DNA of 64,000 nucleotides from Acinetobacter sp. 10FS3-1 (GTDB lineage: Bacteria; Pseudomonadota; Gammaproteobacteria; Pseudomonadales; Moraxellaceae): the NCBI RefSeq assembly GCF_013343215.1, contig NZ_CP039144.1, forward strand, positions 310,001 to 374,000, given 5' to 3'. A program made the translations under genes and the position numbers. Below the pieces are notes generated by a model. The model worked only from the letters and a program-made list of their open reading frames with translations. It did not search any database and had not been told where the DNA came from. Of the stretch, positions 43,508 to 51,862 are shown one piece after another (position 1 is the stretch's first letter; each line of letters opens with the position of its first letter).

Positions 43508-44323
43508 TTATGGGTGTTGGCGGGTTGGCTTAACCACTTGCTTTTCCGTTTGCTTATCATATATCTGTTGGATATTCAGGTATTTACCATTATCCAAAGC
43601 CACTTCCTGTACTTTAGCTTGGTACACTAGACGTTCACTTGGGATGTTGGCAAAGTGTGGATTGTCGATCTTCACGGTTTCAGAGAATTTGATCATACGG
43701 TCGCTTGAAATCGGTAAAGCGAAGCGTTGCTTGAACTGACCATCATAGATCACATTGCCATTTTCACTGTCCAGAATACGCAAATTACCGCGAATGGCAT
43801 TGATCTTGTATTGAGAGAAGTTCGTGAAAGTTGCCTTAACGGTATTCCCTTTTTTCTCTAACAATGCAACGGCGAAATGATAATCGAAAACATCCTGATA
43901 CATAGCACGAAGCACAGTCAGGTAATCTTCATTGGTACGGATATTTTCAGTGCTGGGGTTATTCTCTTCAATGATTTGTAACAGAGAAATCTTTTCTACT
44001 TCATCCCCACGTTTCAGAGGTGAACCGGCAAGCGCATTTTCCAGAGAAGTACGATGCAAGTAAGCATTAATGTTGTACTTGTATGTCTGTGGCAAGCGAT
44101 CATAAATATGCTTGGTTTCCAGATCACGTACATTCAGGTAAATGTCCTTAATATCGTTTGACAGGAAGTGCTTAGACAGCTCACCCGCTAATTCTGGCTG
44201 AATGATAGTGATGTTATCTGACAAACCTTTATTCAGGCTGAGTTCACTTACCTTGAATGCACCGGTGAAAGTCGTAAGAGCGACCGCAGCACCTAAAGCA
44301 ATAGCTAATTTTTTAAGTTTCAT
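43508..44323 (-). CDS. Exported hypothetical protein
   Basis: The 271-residue protein has a signal peptide (about 1-22, KLAIALGAAVALTTFTGA), a helical region (NAYLHRTSLENALAGSPLKR) and a beta-rich C-terminal part (VKATFTNFSQYKINAIRGNL). Its start overlaps the stop of the gene at 44323-44991 (TAATG), so the pair is translationally coupled and probably acts together in the periplasm. No family is recognised. A terminator follows. Confidence 0.6.
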   Translation of the reverse strand: MKLKKLAIALGAAVALTTFTGAFKVSELSLNKGLSDNITIIQPELAGELSKHFLSNDIKDIYLNVRDLETKHIYDRLPQTYKYNINAYLHRTSLENALAGSPLKRGDEVEKISLLQIIEENNPSTENIRTNEDYLTVLRAMYQDVFDYHFAVALLEKKGNTVKATFTNFSQYKINAIRGNLRILDSENGNVIYDGQFKQRFALPISSDRMIKFSETVKIDNPHFANIPSERLVYQAKVQEVALDNGKYLNIQQIYDKQTEKQVVKPTRQHP

Positions 44324-44991
44324 TATAGGTCAGCTCCGTTGATGTTTGCTGTAGGGAGTTTACGGTCATAGAAGTCTTGAAGAACCATACCGTGAACTAC
44401 TAATGTTTTAATATTGATCACTGCATTTTCCTGTGCCGGTTGGCTATTCAGGGCGCGTTGGAACAGTTGGAAATGTTCTGGGGTCATACGTGACTTGTGG
44501 TACTTCACGAATGGATGGTTTTCGTCTTGAACGTACTGTTTAAGATCGTTAATGAACCATCGTTTATTCAGGAAGTCATAAGTCAGTTCATCATCTACAG
44601 CTTGCTGAACGGTGACAAAGTTTTTCACATCCAAGAAGTTTGTAATGCCCTGACGGTACATATAACTGATAACTAGCTCTTTAACTTCTGGGTATTGGTC
44701 CAGATACGCATAGACACGTTCATGGTTTAGACCAAACCAGTTTTTACCAGGCTTTAATGCCGATTTTGGTGTGCTAATAACTTGGTTGCCTACGTCTTTC
44801 GCCAGACGTTGCTCTTTTAAATCCACATATTGCGGTGGGAGCTGATAGCTTGATTCTAACTGTTGGGCGAATATAGGGGCTTTACTTGGAACCTCAGTGT
44901 GAGAAAAGCTAACCCGCACTTCTGCCATAGCAGTTGTTGTTATCAAACAGGTCGCTGACAGCAGACCTAAAATTAATGCCTTTTTCATCAT
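44323..44991 (-). CDS. Exported hypothetical protein, first of coupled pair
   Basis: The 222-residue protein has a signal peptide (KALILGLLSATCLITTTAMA), an AGGAAATA ribosome site and a helical mature part (QLPPQYVDLKEQRLAKDV-type polar stretches). It contains no cysteine-rich or enzymatic motif that I recognise. It is co-transcribed with the gene at 43508. The upstream 490 bp (to 45479) is intergenic. Confidence 0.6.
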   Translation of the reverse strand: MMKKALILGLLSATCLITTTAMAEVRVSFSHTEVPSKAPIFAQQLESSYQLPPQYVDLKEQRLAKDVGNQVISTPKSALKPGKNWFGLNHERVYAYLDQYPEVKELVISYMYRQGITNFLDVKNFVTVQQAVDDELTYDFLNKRWFINDLKQYVQDENHPFVKYHKSRMTPEHFQLFQRALNSQPAQENAVINIKTLVVHGMVLQDFYDRKLPTANINGADL

Positions 44992-45479
44992 TATTTCCTA
45001 AGACTATTTTTCCCAATGACTACGCCACTTGGGTCAGGTGTAAATCTACCATGACTGAGCATGAAAGACTTAAAAAAAACTTCTGCTTAAAAAGAAGCAT
45101 GAATATGAAATTCATTTTCCACAAGAGCCTTTAATTCTTCTTTTGAGTTTCCCCGGTTAATTTGACATTGATTTTGCTCTTATGTTTTAGAAATCGTCGC
45201 GTAAACAACTGCGATAGCGGTAGTATATTAAAAGTAATTGATTTGTGAAGTATCTAACTATATTTAATCCATATTTTTAACCAGTTTAAAAAATAGTTTA
45301 AACCGACTTCATAGATTAATTTATAGGCACATACTGCTATGCCAAAAATTTTATATTGAACTATATTTTTGCTTTGTTTTAAGTCAGAATAAGGACGAAT
45401 TAATTGTGGGCTTTCAGCCACAGAAAAAACATAGTGAGCATTTAGCCACTGCTATATAAAACAATGGAGTTATCATTCA
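44992..45479. other. Intergenic promoter region
   Basis: No gene is supported. TTGACA at about 45161 and a TATATAA box near 45451 could be promoters for the gene at 45480. The left end holds the ribosome site of the divergent gene at 44991. Confidence 0.4.
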
Positions 45480-46727
45480 ATGATAAAAATTTCCGGTAAC
45501 GATGGTGGTTTGCTAACCATCGGTGAAGTAGACCTGTTAGGTCAAACCCTCTCTGTTCCTGTTGAAACCCTGATTATTATTGAAAGTGGTCTATATCCTT
45601 TCTTTCAACCGCGCCGTATCATCAAGGCAACCAATTTGCGGTTCAGTGGCAGCATCTTCTATGAGGCTAATCCCTTACAAGATCACTTAATGCTGCGTAA
45701 GCAACTGGTTCCGACAAATGCCTTTGGTTTTTACTCTATCAGCCTGAAAAAAGATGATGAAACTGACGTTGCATACTTGCTCGTAAACTTTGATGAATCT
45801 GTAGCTGTCCTTTCGACTTCTTTCTATCATGTCTGCCGTTTTTGCCAGGACTTCAACGCATTCAAAATCAATGGCATCCTGCTTGATCAAAGCAAAATCT
45901 ATTCGCAGCAATCTCCAAAGCTGAACCTGTCATCTGACCTTCTGGGTGAAGAATACGAAAAAATGTCTTTCCCAAGTGGTCCAATGCACGACTTTAATTG
46001 GGGTGATGACTATACACCTTCTGTTATTGCGCATGTAGATCGTGGAGATATTGAACAAATCCCATTCGGGTATCAACATAAAGGCAGTCTAATTGGTGTC
46101 GGTAATTTCACCACCTGGTATGTAACTGCATTCAATGAAATTCCAGACAACCATTTGAACAACCTTCGTCATCTGGTACTTGATATTGAAGTGACCCAGA
46201 TCAAAGCGCGTCAGTTTGTATTGAATACAGTAACTACGCCTGAATATCTGGATATCCTGATTGCACAGCATGAACAGCAAGGTCAGCACCGAATCCACAT
46301 TACAAGTGAAACTCGACAAGGCTTGCCAATCTATATCGTGTACAACCTCGACACAGAGACGATTGAAGAGTGTTATATCACTTACTCACCTTCGGTCCTT
46401 CAAGACTATATCAACTCAAAGCACTTGAAATTTGTTGCCGAAAATACAGCACAGCCACAATTGGTTGACGAGGATACGCCTGTAGTAAAAGACAATCGCT
46501 ATGAACATGCCGATGTAAGTTTGACTAAGATTTTAGCTGAATCACAACAAAAGCAAGAAGAAGCTGCTTTGGCAGTAAAAACGGCAGTAGATACACCTGT
46601 AGCTGTACAAGAAGATCGTCCTTATGAACCGGAAGATTTGCGTACTTTAATGGGGGGTGATGATGGTAGCTATAACCCAGAAGCAAACGTGTTGGAATTG
46701 CAGAAAGCAAACCACTCAAGCCAGTAA
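45480..46727 (+). CDS. Hypothetical protein (415 aa)
   Basis: The soluble protein has a beta-rich N-terminal half (MIKISGNDGGLLTIGEVDLL) and a central LRHLVLDIEVTQIKARQFVL segment. A low-complexity polar C-terminus (about 330-415, QQKQEEAALAVKTAVDTPVA) has two copies of a DRPYEPED/DNRYEHAD-like block. No motif is known. It is convergent with the gene at 46793 across a bidirectional terminator. Confidence 0.55.
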   Translation: MIKISGNDGGLLTIGEVDLLGQTLSVPVETLIIIESGLYPFFQPRRIIKATNLRFSGSIFYEANPLQDHLMLRKQLVPTNAFGFYSISLKKDDETDVAYLLVNFDESVAVLSTSFYHVCRFCQDFNAFKINGILLDQSKIYSQQSPKLNLSSDLLGEEYEKMSFPSGPMHDFNWGDDYTPSVIAHVDRGDIEQIPFGYQHKGSLIGVGNFTTWYVTAFNEIPDNHLNNLRHLVLDIEVTQIKARQFVLNTVTTPEYLDILIAQHEQQGQHRIHITSETRQGLPIYIVYNLDTETIEECYITYSPSVLQDYINSKHLKFVAENTAQPQLVDEDTPVVKDNRYEHADVSLTKILAESQQKQEEAALAVKTAVDTPVAVQEDRPYEPEDLRTLMGGDDGSYNPEANVLELQKANHSSQ

Positions 46728-46747
46728 TCATCATCAATGGTGACACT

Positions 46748-46779
46748 AAAAAAGGTCGTGAAATTCACGACCTTTTTTA
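46748..46779. terminator. Bidirectional terminator
   Basis: AAAAAAGGTCGTGAA / TTCACGACCTTTTTT has A and T tracts on both sides and serves the convergent genes ending at 46727 and 46793. Confidence 0.85.
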
Positions 46780-46792
46780 ATGCTGCACTGAT

Positions 46793-47701
46793 TTAGATAT
46801 CCGCAGTCAAAATATCAGCAATGGTTAGACCTACTGGTAGATTTACCGTATCACCGGTACGCATGGTGTTAATGTATTTCCAGAAAAGAATCCGGTCACT
46901 TGGCGTTAAGCGCAGCATAATATAGAGATACTTCTCTTCTGCTTCTTTGGCAGATCGAACAGACCGCACCGGGGTATCAGCAAACTTGTACCCAAGTTCA
47001 TCAATAAATGCTTTGTAAAGCGTGACCTTTTTCCCGATAACACCATCATTCAAGGTGATTTTGCGAGCCAAGTAAGCCGAGAACAATTCACTATGGCGTT
47101 GATGGTTCTGGAAATAGGCATCAGCTAAAGCTTTACTGGAAACGTCTCGATAAATCCGCAGCGAGCCAACACTTGTGTAGTTTACCCGCCCGATCAGACC
47201 AATATTTTTTACATTGTCTGGCAGCAATGTGTACAACTTCGGATTGTACCTGTACTTGAGGTTGACCCCCATTTTTTGTATATCGGTTGCCTTATGCTCA
47301 CTAAGTTTTTGTTTAGCTGTTTTACCCGCAGTGATCTGACGGACCCGAATCGTATCTTTTGCCGGAGTTGATTGCACCGGTGCAGTCATAGGAGCTTTTG
47401 GCTTTACCTTCTCTGAGGCTTTCATTGGGGTTTTCACAGATTCCTGAGTAACAGATTTTGATGTTTCAGGTTTATTTTGAGTAGCTTGCTTCTGCGCCCA
47501 TTCCTTCGGGAAATGGATACGCATTAATTTGTCGATTTCATCTGGTGTCGGGTATTTTTCAGGCAGCTTGGCCGAAGATACAGGCGCAATATTTTTTTCT
47601 TTGCTTTCCTGAGGTTGTGTATTGTCTTGTGCCTTTTCTGCGAAAGTTACACTGCTCAACAAACTACTTAAACTTAGTGCTAAAAAAGTGTGTTTAAACA
47701 T
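46793..47701 (-). CDS. Exported protein with Pro/Lys-rich linker
   Basis: I place the start at 47701, where a GGAAA ribosome site and a clear signal peptide (MFKHTFLALSLSSLLSSVTF) begin; an in-frame codon at 47749 would bury the signal. The mature protein of about 280 residues has a low-complexity Pro/Lys/Thr-rich region (about 25-135) and a C-terminal helical domain with YLYIMLRLTPSDRILFWKYI. It may be an envelope-spanning or wall-associated plasmid protein. The family is not recognised. Confidence 0.6.
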   Translation of the reverse strand: MFKHTFLALSLSSLLSSVTFAEKAQDNTQPQESKEKNIAPVSSAKLPEKYPTPDEIDKLMRIHFPKEWAQKQATQNKPETSKSVTQESVKTPMKASEKVKPKAPMTAPVQSTPAKDTIRVRQITAGKTAKQKLSEHKATDIQKMGVNLKYRYNPKLYTLLPDNVKNIGLIGRVNYTSVGSLRIYRDVSSKALADAYFQNHQRHSELFSAYLARKITLNDGVIGKKVTLYKAFIDELGYKFADTPVRSVRSAKEAEEKYLYIMLRLTPSDRILFWKYINTMRTGDTVNLPVGLTIADILTADI

Positions 47702-47916
47702 ATAAATATTTTCCAATCTTGGCTGAAAGCTCAAGTTATTAAAAGCCAAGTAAATATAGCAGTTTAATCACTAAAAATAAAAACAATCTAAACCGTAAAT
47801 TAGTCGCTTTAAATTTGTAATATATATGTTGATTATATCTAGGTTTTTATCAACAGTTTTGATAATGTGAATGCCATTAATTACACACCAAAAACCACTA
47901 TTTAAGGGTTGATTTG

Positions 47917-49233
47917 ATGGTTTCAGAGCTACTCACTCCTGATGAAATTGAACGCATCGAACAAGATAAAAAGTTCTATCAATTTCAAGAAAAATTACAA
48001 AAGGCTAAATTGGCTGCGGGTATCCCTTTAGTTCAGTTTGACTATGATTCCCGGTTTAACATGATTAAGCGCGTGGATTGGTTGAAGAAAATTGAGTCTA
48101 ATGTCCAGGCTCGTTTAAACATGAGCTATGAAAAGCAAACTCTGATTACCTCAAACACCCCTGATTTTGAAGATGCAAAAAAGCTAATCTATAAAGAAGA
48201 GAATACTCGTAAAGATTTACATATTTTCCTGGCGAAAATTAAAGAAAAGATCAGCAGTATTGTCAGCAGCCGGAAAGGGCTTCCTTTACTTGCAATCCAG
48301 TGGAAAAACCATGCTGCCAAGATTGCCAGATATGACTATGATTTATATTTCCTTTCTCCAACTTATCAGAATCATTTTGCGTTTATCCGTCCTGAATTTG
48401 ATGAACAGGATTTTGAAATAATCCAGGAAATTTATAATAGCTTTCTTTCCCCTACTGACCTAATTAATGCTTTCTCTAAATTTTTGGGAATAGATGCAAC
48501 CAAAATAGTTGTCGCTTGTTCTAATCAGCGTTTTAATGGCATCGAAATATGGGTGTCGAATGAAGCTAAAATCTATGAAAGTTTTAAAAATAATAAGTGT
48601 ATAGAATATATAGACTTTGATAATTCATTTGTTCTGAAATACGACAATAGCTTCATTGATTGTTTTGTGGAATCAGATACTTTTAAGAATATTGATGTAT
48701 GGATTGACCCGCTTTCCTTAGAAATATTTGTGAAGCGTACTACCATGCCATTAAATATTAATCGTGTTTTGGATTTCCCAGAATTGCTGAATATTGAATA
48801 TATACCTCTAGTGGCATTTGATTATTCTCTTAAAGTACATTTAATAGATATTCCATCAATAATTAAACAGATTAACGATATATTACCTACTGTAATTATT
48901 CGTGATATTTTTGCATACGATGGCAAAGATTTTGAATTAATCCCCTGTACCCAGGATACAATTTGGACATTCGCAAATTTAGTCTTATTTTCACTCAGCA
49001 ACGATAGTGCTAATGGGCGATTTATCTTTGTTTATAATGTCGAAAAACGCACACTCAGCAAGTTTGAATATAGACAGTCTTTCAGCTTTGATGATCTAAT
49101 CAAATTGGTATCTGAAACCCTAGAATATTTAAGGATTTCGGGTTTTGAACTCTATAGTCCTGACAAGCTCATAGAAAAGTACGATAATCAGGGAAGAAGG
49201 AACGCCGATGGCACTGCCATCAGATTAACTTGA
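47917..49233 (+). CDS. Hypothetical protein (438 aa)
   Basis: The ATG at 47917 is preferred over the adjacent TTG at 47914; AAGGG lies about 10 bp upstream. The N-terminal 120 residues are helical (EIERIEQDKKFYQFQEKLQK), and the remainder is mixed alpha/beta with many aromatic residues. No motif is recognised. It is 18 bp before the DUF2726 gene and probably co-transcribed, so it could work with that nuclease-like protein. Confidence 0.55.
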   Translation: MVSELLTPDEIERIEQDKKFYQFQEKLQKAKLAAGIPLVQFDYDSRFNMIKRVDWLKKIESNVQARLNMSYEKQTLITSNTPDFEDAKKLIYKEENTRKDLHIFLAKIKEKISSIVSSRKGLPLLAIQWKNHAAKIARYDYDLYFLSPTYQNHFAFIRPEFDEQDFEIIQEIYNSFLSPTDLINAFSKFLGIDATKIVVACSNQRFNGIEIWVSNEAKIYESFKNNKCIEYIDFDNSFVLKYDNSFIDCFVESDTFKNIDVWIDPLSLEIFVKRTTMPLNINRVLDFPELLNIEYIPLVAFDYSLKVHLIDIPSIIKQINDILPTVIIRDIFAYDGKDFELIPCTQDTIWTFANLVLFSLSNDSANGRFIFVYNVEKRTLSKFEYRQSFSFDDLIKLVSETLEYLRISGFELYSPDKLIEKYDNQGRRNADGTAIRLT

Positions 49234-49251
49234 TGTTTTAGGTTTAATTTT

Positions 49252-49728
49252 ATGACACTGGTTGGCTCAGTTTTTTTGACAGTTTCAATCGTATCAGGGC
49301 TTATTTTAATTTGGTTAATGATTAAGCCAAAGAAACGTATTGGCTTTGAAAACTGTAAGAAAATTTATACTGATATTAAAGCGAAGAAAATTCTTACAGT
49401 AAAAGAAAGACCTATGTATTACGATTTAGTTAAAGCATGCCCTTCTAATTTAATTGTTTTATGCCAGGTAAGTTTTAACTCTATGATTACAACTCGCAAT
49501 ATTGCGCGAAGAAATGAATTTAATCGTGCAGCATGTGATTATTGTCTGTGTGATAAAGATTTCAACCCGGTACTTGTTCTTGAATTAGATGATCGCAGTC
49601 ATCTTTATCATAAAGAGCGTGATATTAAACGAGACACTTTATTAAATAGTGCCGGTATTCCAGTTATTCGATTTACCGAGCGTCCTAGTATTAGTGAGCT
49701 TAAAAAAGCAATTAGAAATGCAATTTAG
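49252..49728 (+). CDS. DUF2726 nuclease-like protein with membrane anchor
   Basis: The 158-residue protein has an N-terminal membrane helix (about 6-25, FLTVSIVSGLILIWLMI) and a DUF2726 domain: RRNEFNRAACDYCLCDKDFN, VLVLELDDRSH and the following GIPVIRFTERP. The D-x-n-(E)-x-(D/E) layout matches restriction-endonuclease-like folds predicted for this family, although activity is generally unproven. It is anchored to the inner membrane with the domain in the cytoplasm. It lies after the gene at 47917. Confidence 0.75.
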   Translation: MTLVGSVFLTVSIVSGLILIWLMIKPKKRIGFENCKKIYTDIKAKKILTVKERPMYYDLVKACPSNLIVLCQVSFNSMITTRNIARRNEFNRAACDYCLCDKDFNPVLVLELDDRSHLYHKERDIKRDTLLNSAGIPVIRFTERPSISELKKAIRNAI

Positions 49729-49829
49729 TTTCAATATAAGTTTATTGTTTATTGCATTAAATATAGTAATAGTTTTAAATGTACGCAAAATCTGTATTAC
49801 ATATTAAAGTTATATAATTGGAGTGAATC

Positions 49830-50216
49830 ATGTCTAATTTAAAAGAGACAAAAGCAGAAGATATTGATTTGAGTAATCTAACAGTAGAACAGTTAAAAGA
49901 TATGCAGCACCAAATTGAAATTGAATTGCAAAATAAAGAGCGTGAAGAAGTTATTGGCTTATATGAGGTAATGGAATCTCAAGCTCAGGCATTAGGTTTT
50001 GAAAACTTAGAAGCCCTCCGTGCTAAATATGATGAATATATTGCTGAAAAGAAAAAATCTTCTAAACGTCGTACCCCTGTAGTGCCTGTTTACCGTAACA
50101 AGGCAAATGAAAAAGAAACCTGGACTGGTCGCGGTAAGCCGCCACGTTGGTTGAATAATATTGCTCAAGAGCGTGGTGTAGACGTTTCTACGATCTTAGA
50201 AGAGTTCCGTATTTAA
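49830..50216 (+). CDS. H-NS family nucleoid protein
   Basis: The 128-residue protein has an N-terminal coiled-coil oligomerisation region (LTVEQLKDMQHQIEIELQNK), a basic linker (AEKKKSSKRRTPVVPVYRN) and the C-terminal DNA-binding motif ETWTGRGKPPRWL. This is the W-T/S-G-R-G-x-x-P-x-W signature of H-NS/MvaT-like proteins that bind AT-rich DNA. Plasmid copies often silence plasmid and host genes, and here AT-rich targets such as the lasso cluster are obvious candidates. A terminator follows at 50240. Confidence 0.9.
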   Translation: MSNLKETKAEDIDLSNLTVEQLKDMQHQIEIELQNKEREEVIGLYEVMESQAQALGFENLEALRAKYDEYIAEKKKSSKRRTPVVPVYRNKANEKETWTGRGKPPRWLNNIAQERGVDVSTILEEFRI

Positions 50217-50239
50217 TCGGACACACTCTTATTAAGAAG

Positions 50240-50267
50240 CCCTCAGTTTTTTTGAGGGTTTTTTTTG
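50240..50267 (+). terminator. Terminator of the H-NS-like gene
   Basis: CCCTCA / TGAGGG with a T-rich loop and T8. Confidence 0.85.
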
Positions 50268-50370
50268 ATCTTTTACTATGGTTTTAAATAGATTTTAACC
50301 CATAATATGAGAATGCCAACTTATTACTCAATATTATAGTTGCCAAAAATTAACGTAGAGTAGTCAACCT

Positions 50371-50889
50371 ATGCAATCAAATCAAAATGAAAGCGTCCAT
50401 GACGCGAAAGCGGTTAAACCGCAGAAGGATAAAATTATTGGTCTAAGCACACGCCTAGCTGATGGTACTGTTGCTTCGGGATGGAAAATCATTGCGACAG
50501 AATTTGGATACCACTTGTTCAATATCATCACCATTTTATTGCTGCTTATTATAGTAGCTTGTAATTGGTCTGATGCGTCAAAAGGACAGGTATTAGAAGT
50601 TGCCCGGATTATCAAAAGTTTTAGTATTTACGGCTTTTTCCTCGCATTCTGGGCGGGATGGCATCAGCGACTATTCGCCAACACTGCTTATTTCACCGGG
50701 TTACTCCTTCTTTATTTCCTAATTCTACAATTATTAAGTAATTCAATGTACGGCAGCATGGCGCAGCTCGCTATTATTTGCCTGTTCCAGTTCTGTTTCC
50801 TGGCATTAGTTTTGGCTCTGGCTACTATGTTCTGCCAGAATCGCGGTATCAGCCCGATTTCTTCAATTACTAATAATCAATATCAATAG
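50371..50889 (+). CDS. Four-helix membrane protein
   Basis: The 172-residue protein has a polar start (about 1-45) followed by hydrophobic segments near 48-68, 83-100, 105-125 and 132-155. No enzymatic motif or known family. It is followed by a bidirectional terminator shared with the convergent gene at 50967. Confidence 0.6.
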   Translation: MQSNQNESVHDAKAVKPQKDKIIGLSTRLADGTVASGWKIIATEFGYHLFNIITILLLLIIVACNWSDASKGQVLEVARIIKSFSIYGFFLAFWAGWHQRLFANTAYFTGLLLLYFLILQLLSNSMYGSMAQLAIICLFQFCFLALVLALATMFCQNRGISPISSITNNQYQ

Positions 50890-50921
50890 TGAAATGAAGT
50901 GCTGCACAAAATATAAAATAT

Positions 50922-50952
50922 AAAAAATGCCACCGATCAGGTGGCATTTTTT
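50922..50952. terminator. Bidirectional terminator
   Basis: AAAAAATGCCACC-GATCA-GGTGGCATTTTTT lies between convergent genes. Confidence 0.9.
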
Positions 50953-50966
50953 ATATCTAAAAATTT

Positions 50967-51728
50967 TTAAGCCGGTTGCTGAACTACATCCTGACCCTCT
51001 ACAGGAGCTTGAACCTCTACAGGAGCTTGACCCTCTACAGGAGCTTGACCCTCTACAACCTGACCTTCTTGTGGTTGTGGCATTGGCTGTGGAACTGTAC
51101 CCACAGCATTTGGAGCCATCTGCATATTTTGTGGTTGTGAATCGTCAGCGATCAATGTAGCGCGTGGTGTTAAGATCAATGAAACGCTGTATTCGATGTT
51201 TGGATTCAGGTTGTCATACGAACCTAACAAGCTTTCGATCAGCTTTTTAGGATTTGAGGTCGTCATACGCTGACAGATATAAAGATGATGGTTGTTCGGA
51301 CGACAATCAGTATTCACCGCAGCTTCCTGAGGGGCTAATTTGGTTGGAACCACCTCAAGCATAATGTCGTAACTGGTACTTGGCTTAACCTGTAACGTGC
51401 GTGAAAGAATCATTAAATAATCATCAACAGCAGTCGTTTTACCGTATAAGCAGATTGAGTTATTGCCTTCCTGACAAAGATTCGGAACCACCTGTGTTTC
51501 ATTATAGGCAGCAAGGATTTGATTTCGCTCGCTCTTAATTTTGCTGTTCTGGAACATAGCAAAGGCTACGACCGCAAGAAGGAATACCGTAGAAACACCT
51601 AAAACAATGATTGGAGCCTTACTTGGTCCTTTTGGTTGTTGTGGTTTTGATGTTTGAGTTGGAGCTGCTTTAGTGCTTGCCACCTGAGATTTCACAGGTG
51701 CTTTCTTTGGTTGATTATCTGTTGTCAT
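50967..51728 (-). CDS. Bitopic membrane protein with C-terminal repeats
   Basis: The 253-residue protein has a Lys/Pro/Gln-rich cytoplasmic start (1-32), one membrane helix (about 34-55, APIIVLGVSTVFLLAVVAFA) and an extracytoplasmic domain with two Cys pairs (VPNLCQEGNNSICLYG; CRPNNHHLYICQR). The tail is built of repeats (VEGQAP, VEGQAP, VEVQAP, VEGQDV). The DNA for these repeats, 50993-51058, is an 18-bp tandem repeat. Function unknown; the shape resembles envelope-spanning plasmid or transfer proteins. Confidence 0.6.
   Translation of the reverse strand: MTTDNQPKKAPVKSQVASTKAAPTQTSKPQQPKGPSKAPIIVLGVSTVFLLAVVAFAMFQNSKIKSERNQILAAYNETQVVPNLCQEGNNSICLYGKTTAVDDYLMILSRTLQVKPSTSYDIMLEVVPTKLAPQEAAVNTDCRPNNHHLYICQRMTTSNPKKLIESLLGSYDNLNPNIEYSVSLILTPRATLIADDSQPQNMQMAPNAVGTVPQPMPQPQEGQVVEGQAPVEGQAPVEVQAPVEGQDVVQQPA
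50993..51058 (-). repeat. 18-bp tandem repeat coding for V-E-G-Q-A-P
   Basis: About 3.5 copies of an 18-bp unit (CTACAGGAGCTTGACCCT with small changes) lie within the 3' end of the gene. The length may vary between isolates. Confidence 0.8.
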
Positions 51729-51862
51729 CGTTACTCACTTGAGTAGGGATAAATTCGCCTACCTAATTAGTTGTTTATTAAAAACATAGTGGTCTAACTG
51801 AACCGCAAGGCATTATATACAAATTAAGGATGTTCAGAAAAGAATCCAAACACCCTGTCTTT

